Shown here: positions 15,777 to 20,949 of the stretch, piece by piece
How positions within the stretch are numbered: the stretch's first letter is position 1
Layout: every line of letters begins with the position of its first letter
Translations under genes and position numbers: made by a program
NCBI GenBank assembly: GCA_003151875.1
Contig: PLYW01000169.1
Location: 1 to 20,949, forward strand
Origin: Acidobacteriaceae bacterium
Lineage (GTDB): Bacteria; Acidobacteriota; Terriglobia; Terriglobales; Acidobacteriaceae
Reading direction: 5' to 3'
DNA: 20,949 nt
Notes under the pieces: generated by a model
The model's input: the letters and a program-made list of their open reading frames with translations, nothing else
Database searches by the model: none
Told to the model about the DNA's origin: nothing

Positions 15777-16259
15777 TCAGCGCACGACTCCAAAGTGAAG
15801 CAGCAACTGCAGGACAATCAGCGCGTAAACGCCTGCGCCAAGGTCGTCCACCACAATTCCAGTCCCTTCCGGCAGTCGCTCCAGGCTACGCACTGGCGGA
15901 GGTTTAACAATATCGAATGCACGGAAAAGTATAAAGCCGGCGAGCAGCGCTGGCCACACAATGGGACACGTCACCAGCGTGAGCAGTTGCCCGGCGACTT
16001 CGTCAATCACCACATGCGAGGGATCTTTCTTGCCGCATCCACGCGCTTCCAGGGTCGCGGCGGGTATGCCAATCGCGACTACTAGTGCTATCAGCAGCAC
16101 GATCACCGGAGTCCGCGCTGCCGGAGGCAGATGCGAGGCCAACAGCCACCACAAGAGGACGGTGGCCAGCGAGCCCCATGTCCCTGGACCGGGGCGCAAT
16201 CGCCCGGCACCAAAGAAGGTGGCGACGAGGGTAGCCCATCGCGGTGCCGCAGTGCTCAT
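15777..16259 (-). CDS. pgpA: Phosphatidylglycerophosphatase A
   Basis: This 160-residue membrane enzyme dephosphorylates phosphatidylglycerol phosphate to phosphatidylglycerol. Family motifs are intact: PGPGTWGS near 23-30, DPSHVVIDEVAGQ near 79-91, FRAFDIVKPPP near 112-122 and VVDDLGAG near 137-143, which carry the acidic residues conserved in PgpA. Hydrophobic helices lie near 30-42, 50-68, 92-113 and 141-156. The start is the ATG at 16259; yacG ends 10 bp upstream, so coupling probably offsets a weak ribosome binding site. Downstream lies the TIG/NHL gene and then cinA. In other bacteria pgpA is often next to cinA, so the propeller gene looks like an addition to a conserved neighbourhood. 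Confidence 0.94.
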   Translation of the reverse strand: MSTAAPRWATLVATFFGAGRLRPGPGTWGSLATVLLWWLLASHLPPAARTPVIVLLIALVVAIGIPAATLEARGCGKKDPSHVVIDEVAGQLLTLVTCPIVWPALLAGFILFRAFDIVKPPPVRSLERLPEGTGIVVDDLGAGVYALIVLQLLLHFGVVR

Positions 16260-16269
16260 CAGCCCAGGA

Positions 16270-16470
16270 TCACTCTGGCTTTCTGCTTCGTGAGTAGTTG
16301 AAATCGTCGGTCTCCGGATCGTTCAAGGGTGTGGAGATGACATATGCGCCGCTGGCCCACTTGCCAAGATCAATCGCGCGGCAGCGTTCACTGCAGAAAG
16401 GATACTCGGGATCGCTGGCCAGCACGATCTTTCTGCAAGTTGGACAACGTAAGCTGCGAACCTTCTTCAT
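16270..16470 (-). CDS. yacG: YacG-type zinc-binding DNA gyrase inhibitor
   Basis: This 66-residue protein has a four-cysteine zinc site: CPTC near residues 9-12, then FCSERC near 25-30, followed by RAIDLGKWASGAY, the signature of YacG (DUF329). E. coli YacG binds GyrB and inhibits gyrase; whether this homologue does so is inference. The C-terminal tail is polar and probably disordered. The start ATG at 16470 has no recognisable Shine-Dalgarno: the 5 nt upstream on its strand are T-rich and then come 65 nt of degenerate heptamer repeats. pgpA starts 10 bp downstream of its stop. The rimO stop is 161 bp upstream, so it may share the rimO transcript. Confidence 0.93.
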   Translation of the reverse strand: MKKVRSLRCPTCRKIVLASDPEYPFCSERCRAIDLGKWASGAYVISTPLNDPETDDFNYSRSRKPE

Positions 16471-16475
16471 AAAAA

Positions 16476-16540
16476 CAGTTGTCAGTTATCAGTTGTCAGT
16501 GGTCAGTAGGAACAGTTGTCAGTCGCCAGTTGCCAGTGAA
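16476..16540. repeat. Degenerate 7-nt tandem array (CAGTTGT), left arm
   Basis: Nine heptamers are read on the plus strand: CAGTTGT, CAGTTAT, CAGTTGT, CAGTGGT, CAGTAGG, then a 2-nt interruption (AA), CAGTTGT, CAGTCGC, CAGTTGC and CAGTGAA. The array begins 5 nt upstream of the yacG start codon, so it occupies that gene's leader. The inverted word recurs at 16611-16631. Confidence 0.92.
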
Positions 16541-16610
16541 CGACTCCAAGGGCGCTCAGTTCAATCGACGCTGCGTACATCCTCAGTCACCACGAGTTTG
16601 CTAACGTCCT

Positions 16611-16631
16611 ACAACTGACCACTGGCTACTG
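16611..16631. repeat. Degenerate 7-nt tandem array (ACAACTG), right arm
   Basis: Three heptamers, ACAACTG, ACCACTG and GCTACTG, are reverse complements of CAGTTGT, CAGTGGT and CAGTAGC. The array directly abuts the rimO stop codon (TAG at 16632-16634) and is separated from the left arm by 70 bp. Confidence 0.88.
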
Positions 16632-18164
16632 CTACACAATGCGCGCCACCAGATCGTAGTCGTGCGCTTCGGTGATTTCGCAGCGATAGAACTCACCCTC
16701 GCGAATGTCTTCGCGATCGCCAAAATCGTTCACATAAACGGTGCCGTCAATCTCGGGAGCATGCATTGCCGTTCGGCCTTCCCACAGCAACTCGGTTTCC
16801 GCCGAGGGGCCCGACAAAAGCAAATCGAACCGCTGCCCCACCAGAGCACGCTTCTTCTTGCGGCTGATCTGCCTCTGCAGAGACATGAGCTTCTTGCGGC
16901 GCCTTTCGATCTCTCTCCGTGGGACTTTGTCTGCCAGCGCGAATGCCCCGGCCCCTTCCTCGTCGGAATAACCGAACACTCCCAGCCAGTCGAATTGCGC
17001 CTCGCGCACGAACTGGCAGAGCTGTTCGAAATCCTCCTCGCTCTCGCCGGGAAAGCCCACAATGAACGAGGTACGCAGTGTCAGACCCGGAATCTCGCGC
17101 CGCATCTTTTCTACCGAGCGCAAGAAAATGTGTGCGCCGGCCCCGCGTTTCATGCGCTTCAAAACCTCAGGCGCAGCATGTTGCAACGGCACATCGATAT
17201 AGGAGCATATCTTTTCATGTGCGGCGATCGTCTGCAGCAGCTTGCCGGTGATCTTGTTGGGATAGGCGTAGAGGAAGCGGACCCAGCGTAATCTCTCGAT
17301 CTGCGCCAGTCGTTCCAGCAGCAGCGCCAGGCCATCTTTCAGCCCCAGATCTTCTCCGTAGCAGGTCGTATCCTGCCCGATCAGCGTGATCTCGCGCACG
17401 CCCTGTTCGGCAAGATGCTGCGCCTCAACGACTACGGATTCGAATCGCCGCGAACGGAACTTGCCGCGCAATTGCGGGATGATGCAAAACGAGCAGGGAT
17501 GATCGCAGCCTTCGGCGATCTTGATGTAGGCCGAATACTTGGGAGTCGCCAGCACGCGCGGGGTGTACTCGTCGTACAAGTAGTTCGGCAGATCGGCAAT
17601 TGCGCCGTCCCACTCTGCCTTCGAGAAGCGGCCAGCCGCCTCGCGGGCATCGCCTTCGGAACGCGAATTCAGAATGACGAATGGAGATCCGGCCGGTGAT
17701 GGCGGCGCAATCCCTGTGGCGCTAAGAATCTTCTGCAACTCGCCAGTGCCCACCACAGCGTCAACTTCGGGAATGTTTTTCTGAATTTCGTTGCGATAGC
17801 GTTCCACCAGGCAGCCCGCGACGATCAATTTCTGCGCTCTTCCCGTGGTCTTGTGCTGAGCCATCTCCAGAATCGTAGCCACCGATTCCTGCTTGGCCGA
17901 GTCAATGAAAGAGCAGGTATTCACGACGATAATGTCGGCGTCTTCCGCGCGTGAGGTGATCTGCGCCCCGCCTTGAGAAAGCAGGCCCATCATCACCTCG
18001 CTGTCCACGAGGTTTTTGGGACAGCCCAGGCTCACAAATCCAATTTTCTTGGGAGCAGCCACGGAACTGGCGTCAGATCCGGTCCCGCTAACAAGCGCAG
18101 GCTTTGCGCGCAGCGGTGCGTCCCGAACATCCAGCAGGGCTACAGAATCGGTTTTTGGGTGCAT
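16632..18164 (-). CDS. rimO: Ribosomal protein S12 methylthiotransferase RimO
   Basis: This radical-SAM enzyme with two iron-sulfur clusters adds a methylthio group to the conserved aspartate of ribosomal protein S12. The N-terminal MTTase domain starts at KKIGFVSLGCPKNLVDSE; its cluster cysteines are C48, C84 and C118. The radical-SAM motif CDHPCSFC places C220, C224 and C227. A C-terminal TRAM domain (about 440-510) follows. SLGCPKNLVDSE distinguishes RimO from MiaB. Two oddities: about 39 extra residues before the domain, low in complexity (Ser/Ala/Pro/Val), and a longer linker near 150-200. A later in-frame GTG could be the real start. On the minus strand a TAAAAT box (18176-18181) lies 11 nt before the ATG, so translation from 18164 would be nearly leaderless. 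First gene of the minus-strand run. Confidence 0.95.
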   Translation of the reverse strand: MHPKTDSVALLDVRDAPLRAKPALVSGTGSDASSVAAPKKIGFVSLGCPKNLVDSEVMMGLLSQGGAQITSRAEDADIIVVNTCSFIDSAKQESVATILEMAQHKTTGRAQKLIVAGCLVERYRNEIQKNIPEVDAVVGTGELQKILSATGIAPPSPAGSPFVILNSRSEGDAREAAGRFSKAEWDGAIADLPNYLYDEYTPRVLATPKYSAYIKIAEGCDHPCSFCIIPQLRGKFRSRRFESVVVEAQHLAEQGVREITLIGQDTTCYGEDLGLKDGLALLLERLAQIERLRWVRFLYAYPNKITGKLLQTIAAHEKICSYIDVPLQHAAPEVLKRMKRGAGAHIFLRSVEKMRREIPGLTLRTSFIVGFPGESEEDFEQLCQFVREAQFDWLGVFGYSDEEGAGAFALADKVPRREIERRRKKLMSLQRQISRKKKRALVGQRFDLLLSGPSAETELLWEGRTAMHAPEIDGTVYVNDFGDREDIREGEFYRCEITEAHDYDLVARIV

Positions 18165-18265
18165 GCGATCTGTCTATTTTACCATTGTTTTCCGCGGCTC
18201 CCAGAGCAGTTGAGGTTGAACCCGTGCGCTTCCCGCGCGTCCGGCACGCAGCGGTGACGGAATGT

Positions 18266-18271
18266 TATATT
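18266..18271 (+). promoter_or_regulatory. Candidate -10 element of the SRP RNA gene
   Basis: TATATT ends 8 nt before the predicted 5' end of the SRP RNA at 18280, a normal -10 distance. No good -35 hexamer lies about 17 nt upstream, so only the -10 is called. Confidence 0.4.
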
Positions 18272-18279
18272 GAATAGTC

Positions 18280-18378
18280 GGGCGCTGGTCCCGCGCAACG
18301 CAATCTTGTGAATCCCGCCAGGTCCGGAAGGAAGCAACGGTAGCAGGCTCGTGCGGGTGCAGCGGTCAACTGGCGCCT
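18280..18378 (+). ncRNA. ffs: Small bacterial signal recognition particle RNA (4.5S type)
   Basis: The Ffh-binding domain IV signature is present: CCAGGTCCGGAAGGAAGCAAC near 18320-18340 (asymmetric loop plus GGAA tetraloop), then GGTAGCAGG. The ends pair as GGGCGCTGG (18280-18288) with CTGGCGCCT (18370-18378), allowing G-U pairs, which sets the boundaries to within a few bases. Length is about 99 nt, the short form without an Alu domain. It works with Ffh and FtsY to target membrane proteins co-translationally. It lies between divergent rimO and fabH, on the fabH strand. No hairpin-plus-T-run terminator follows at once; instead an inverted pair of heptamer arrays begins 17 nt downstream. Confidence 0.95.
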
Positions 18379-18394
18379 GGCATAGAAGCCGCTG

Positions 18395-18415
18395 TTCGCC
18401 ATTCGCTTTTCGCTT
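18395..18415. repeat. Degenerate 7-nt tandem array (TTCGCTT), left arm
   Basis: Three heptamers, TTCGCCA, TTCGCTT and TTCGCTT, start 17 nt after the end of ffs. The inverted word recurs at 18494-18514, 78 bp further on. Confidence 0.85.
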
Positions 18416-18493
18416 TGTAACATCACATAGTTCTTAAGCCGTTCGGGTCGGCAGTTTCTTGATCCGCCTGAATCGTTAACGTTAGACCCTCTG

Positions 18494-18514
18494 GCGAAGA
18501 GCGAAGAGCGAATT
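18494..18514. repeat. Degenerate 7-nt tandem array (GCGAAGA), right arm
   Basis: Three heptamers, GCGAAGA, GCGAAGA and GCGAATT, are complementary to the array at 18395-18415: three GCGAA blocks can pair with three TTCGC blocks, separated by 2-nt mismatches. It ends just before the fabH ribosome binding site (GGAGA at 18516-18520). Confidence 0.85.
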
Positions 18515-18526
18515 CGGAGAACTCTA

Positions 18527-19525
18527 TTGCCAAACTCTCGTCGCGCCAAGATTACCGCGCTGGGTACCTACGTCCCGCCTCGTGTCCTCACTAACAAGGA
18601 CCTGGAAAAAATGGTGGACACCACCGACCAGTGGATCCTGGACCGTACCGGAATCCGCGAACGCCACTTGGTGGACAAAGGAGTAGCAGCCAGCGACTTG
18701 GCGGTGGAAGCGGTCAAGAAGCTTGTCGCGTCGCACCCCTTCGATCTTCAGGAAGTGGATGTGATTGTGGTGGGAACGGTCACCCCGGACATGATGTATC
18801 CCTCGACGGCATGCCTGGTGCAGTACAAACTTGGTATCGCACGCACCTGGGGCTTTGACGTTTCCGCCGGATGCTCAGGCTTCGTCTATGCGCTGAACGC
18901 TGGCGCCCAGTTCATCGAGTCCGGCCGGTCCAAAAAGGTGCTGGTAATTGGCGCCGACGTGAACTCGTCGATGACCGACTTCACCGATCGCGCGGTGTGC
19001 ATCATCTTCGGCGACGGCGCGGGCGCCGTGTTGCTGGAACCGGCGGAAGAGGGTGAAGACGGAATTATCGACTACGAGGCCCAGATCGAAGGCATGGGAG
19101 GGCAGTATCTGTACATGCCGGGAGGAGGAAGCCTGAACCCCGCTTCACACGAAACTGTTGATCAGAAGATGCATTATATTCATCAAGATGGGCAGCAGGT
19201 ATTCAAGTATGCGGTGAAGAAAATGTCGGAGATGACGGAGCGCGTCTTGCGCAAGAACGGCCTCACCGGACAGGACGTGGATTGCTTCATCGCTCACCAG
19301 GCCAACCTGCGCATCATCAAGGCGACCGCTGACCGCCTCAAGATGCCGACCGAAAAGGTCATCATCAACATTGACCGTTACGGCAATACCACGGCGGGGA
19401 CCATCCCTCTGGCCATGCAGACCGCGATTGACGAAGGCAAGCTGAAGAAGGGTGACCTGGTTTTATTGGCGGCTGTAGGTGCGGGATTCACTTCTGGAAC
19501 TACGCTGCTGCGCTGGGCGTACTAA
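18527..19525 (+). CDS. fabH: Beta-ketoacyl-ACP synthase III
   Basis: FabH condenses acetyl-CoA (or a branched primer) with malonyl-ACP to start fatty acid synthesis. The 332 residues carry the full catalytic triad: C116 in DVSAGCSGFVYAL, H257 in IAHQANLRIIKA and N287 in RYGNTTAGTIPLAM. The thiolase-fold opening ITALGTYVPPRVLTN is typical and the C-terminus SGTTLLRWAY is complete. The start is TTG at 18527 with GGAGA (18516-18520) 6 nt upstream; no ATG is better placed. Immediately before this ribosome binding site lies one arm of an inverted heptamer-array pair. Primer preference, which would tell straight- from branched-chain lipids, cannot be read by eye. A hairpin terminator shared with the convergent downstream gene follows. 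Confidence 0.96.
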   Translation: MPNSRRAKITALGTYVPPRVLTNKDLEKMVDTTDQWILDRTGIRERHLVDKGVAASDLAVEAVKKLVASHPFDLQEVDVIVVGTVTPDMMYPSTACLVQYKLGIARTWGFDVSAGCSGFVYALNAGAQFIESGRSKKVLVIGADVNSSMTDFTDRAVCIIFGDGAGAVLLEPAEEGEDGIIDYEAQIEGMGGQYLYMPGGGSLNPASHETVDQKMHYIHQDGQQVFKYAVKKMSEMTERVLRKNGLTGQDVDCFIAHQANLRIIKATADRLKMPTEKVIINIDRYGNTTAGTIPLAMQTAIDEGKLKKGDLVLLAAVGAGFTSGTTLLRWAY

Positions 19526-19574
19526 GCGGCGCCCTTCGCTGGGTGCCCGTTCTGGGCTGATTTTGGCTAGGGCA

Positions 19575-19606
19575 GGGCAGTTGCTCGGTTTGCTCACCGA
19601 GTGCCC
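19575..19606. terminator. Hairpin between convergent fabH and aspA-like genes
   Basis: GGGCA (19575-19579) pairs with TGCCC (19602-19606), and CTCGGT (19584-19589) pairs with ACCGAG (19596-19601). The loop is 6 nt, with a 4-nt bulge (GTTG) on one side. It lies 50 bp after the fabH stop and touches the last base of the convergent gene. A bidirectional terminator is likely, although T-runs on either side are poor. Confidence 0.55.
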
Positions 19607-20949
19607 TACTTCGCCTTGATCTTCTCCCGCTCCTTCGCCGCGTCCAGCGGGCGCACCGGCTCGGTCATGCGCGTGGGATCGAGAATCTCCTTGATCTGGG
19701 CGTCGGTCAGCTCGCCACGCTCGCGCGCAATCTCGATGATCGATTTGCCGGTCTTCACCGACTCCTTGGCGATCTCCGCCGCTTTGGCGTAACCGATGTA
19801 CGGATTCAACGCCGTGGCCAGCGACACCGTGCTCTGCACGTAGTAGTCGGTGCGCTTTTCGTTGACCGTGATGCCTTTGATGCAGAACTCGGCGAACTGC
19901 CGAAGCATGTTGGTCATGATGGCGATGGAGGTGAGCACGCTGTAAGCCATGCTCGGCATCATGACATTAAGTTCGAGCTGCCCGGCTTGTACCGCCAGCG
20001 CTACCGTGGTGTCGTAGCCAACAACCTGAAACGAAACCATCGCCGCCAGCTCCCCCATCACGGGATTGATCTTGCCCGGCATAATGGATGAGCCCGGCTG
20101 CAGCGCCGGCAGATTGATTTCTGCCAGGCCCGTGTTCGGACCCGACGACAGCAGTCGCAGGTCGTTGGAGATGCGGATGACCTCCAACGCTAGATTGCGC
20201 AAAGCCGAACTGACCGACGACATCGCCAGGTTCGACTGCATGGCATAGCGCATGTCGTCCACGACGTGCAGCTCTTGTCCCGAGATGCGCGCCAGGTTGG
20301 CGATCGCCTTCTCCCGATAGTCGGGATGGGTGTTGATGCCGGTGCCGACCGCCGAGCCGCCCAGTCCAACCTCGCGCAATAGCTCCGATTGTTGCTGGAT
20401 GGACTGGTTCGCACGTCTAATTGCGCCTGCATAGGCGTGAAACTCCTGGCCCAGCCGCATGGGCACCGCGTCCATCATGTGAGTACGTCCCGACTTCAGG
20501 ATGTGGTGGAATTCTTTGCCTTTTTCAGCGAGCACGGCAAAGAGGCCATCGAGCACCGCGTACAGCTTTTCCAGTTCGAGCAACGCGGCGAGGCGCATCG
20601 CGGTGGGGAACACGTCGTTGGTCGATTGGCCGTAATTGACGTGATCGTTGGGATGCACGTGCTTGTACTCGCCCAGCTTGCCGCCCAGCAACTCGGAGGC
20701 GCGGTTGGCGATGACCTCATTGCTGTTCATGTGGAAGCTGACGCCCGCGCCCGCCTGGAAAACGTCAACCACGAATTCCTGGTCCCATTTGCCCTGCTGA
20801 ACTTCCTTGGCGGCCTCGATGATGGCGTTGGCGGTCCTCTCGTCCACCAGGCCGAGTTGGCGATTAGCGAGCGCCGCGGCCTCCTTCACCATCGCGATGG
20901 CGCGGATTAGAGACGGGTGCGCGCGCAATCCGCTGATGGGAAAGTTTTC
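19606..20949 (-). CDS. aspA: Aspartase/fumarase-superfamily lyase, probably aspartate ammonia-lyase; N-terminus beyond the window
   Basis: The frame is open to the right edge and the edge residues read ENFPISGLRAHPSLIRA, a conserved piece of the N-terminal domain, so only about 20-30 residues should be missing. 447 residues are visible. Family features are NMNSNEV-like HMNSNEVIANRA, PNDHVNYGQSTNDVFPTA, GRTHMMDAVPMRLGQEF and the flexible signature loop GSSIMPGKINPVMGE. AGQLELNVMMP, DAVP after GRTH and INPV after the signature favour aspartase (aspartate to fumarate plus ammonia). Fumarases usually have DATP and KVNPTQ at these sites. A class II fumarase remains possible. Convergent with fabH. 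Confidence 0.85.
   Translation of the reverse strand, partial: ENFPISGLRAHPSLIRAIAMVKEAAALANRQLGLVDERTANAIIEAAKEVQQGKWDQEFVVDVFQAGAGVSFHMNSNEVIANRASELLGGKLGEYKHVHPNDHVNYGQSTNDVFPTAMRLAALLELEKLYAVLDGLFAVLAEKGKEFHHILKSGRTHMMDAVPMRLGQEFHAYAGAIRRANQSIQQQSELLREVGLGGSAVGTGINTHPDYREKAIANLARISGQELHVVDDMRYAMQSNLAMSSVSSALRNLALEVIRISNDLRLLSSGPNTGLAEINLPALQPGSSIMPGKINPVMGELAAMVSFQVVGYDTTVALAVQAGQLELNVMMPSMAYSVLTSIAIMTNMLRQFAEFCIKGITVNEKRTDYYVQSTVSLATALNPYIGYAKAAEIAKESVKTGKSIIEIARERGELTDAQIKEILDPTRMTEPVRPLDAAKEREKIKAK

Noticed and set aside
16476..16540. Tandem repeats considered as a CRISPR array
   Set aside because: Units are 7 nt with no unique spacers and no cas genes are present.
20389..20910. 173-codon plus-strand ORF opposite the aspartase-like gene
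   Set aside because: Shadow of a strongly conserved lyase in a GC-rich region; its sequence is the low-complexity mirror of the real gene.

Overview
The window looks like a chromosomal housekeeping segment from a GC-rich, diderm bacterium. Protein style, gene order and intergenic repeats suggest an Acidobacteriota member (Koribacter/Terriglobia-like). This is inference from pattern recognition, not a database match. The diderm call rests on the TolC/HlyD-type export pair. Several genes start with GTG or TTG (DUF47, pit, gpsA, plsY, cinA, fabH).

Layout, left to right. (1) 1-4280, plus strand: the 3' part of a UPF0182 membrane protein, then a DUF47 (PhoU-like) gene and a Pit phosphate transporter gene, a common accessory/transporter pair. 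(2) 4281-5019: about 740 bases with no convincing gene, only short low-confidence minus-strand ORFs. (3) 5020-6065: a DUF6159-type membrane protein (plus) and a tRNA-Leu(UAA) gene (minus). (4) 6199-10646, minus strand: a membrane-anchored GGDEF diguanylate cyclase, an EmrA/HlyD-type membrane fusion protein and a TolC-family outer-membrane protein. A perfect 14-bp palindrome lies just upstream of tolC. (5) 10765-18164, minus strand: transcription order rimO, yacG, pgpA, TIG/NHL propeller gene, cinA, thpR, plsY, gpsA, most gaps being short. (6) 18280-19525, plus strand: small SRP RNA (ffs) and fabH. (7) 19606-20949, minus strand: the 3' part of an aspartase/fumarase-superfamily gene, most like aspartate ammonia-lyase. 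A shared hairpin separates it from fabH.

Much of region 5-6 concerns membrane lipid: FabH starts fatty acids, GpsA makes glycerol-3-phosphate, PlsY acylates it, and PgpA dephosphorylates phosphatidylglycerophosphate. RimO, YacG, ThpR, CinA and SRP RNA are housekeeping functions of translation, RNA/NAD metabolism and protein targeting.

The least expected signal is in the spacers. Three intergenic gaps (cinA/NHL, yacG/rimO, ffs/fabH) each hold a pair of degenerate 7-nt repeat arrays, the second array being the inverted complement of the first. The word differs in each pair (TTAGCnn, CAGTTGT, TTCGCTT), but the period, the inverted arrangement and the placement at gene edges are shared. The cinA/NHL pair also encloses three small GC-rich hairpins, two of which are direct copies. 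I found no phage, transposase, CRISPR array or defence system.
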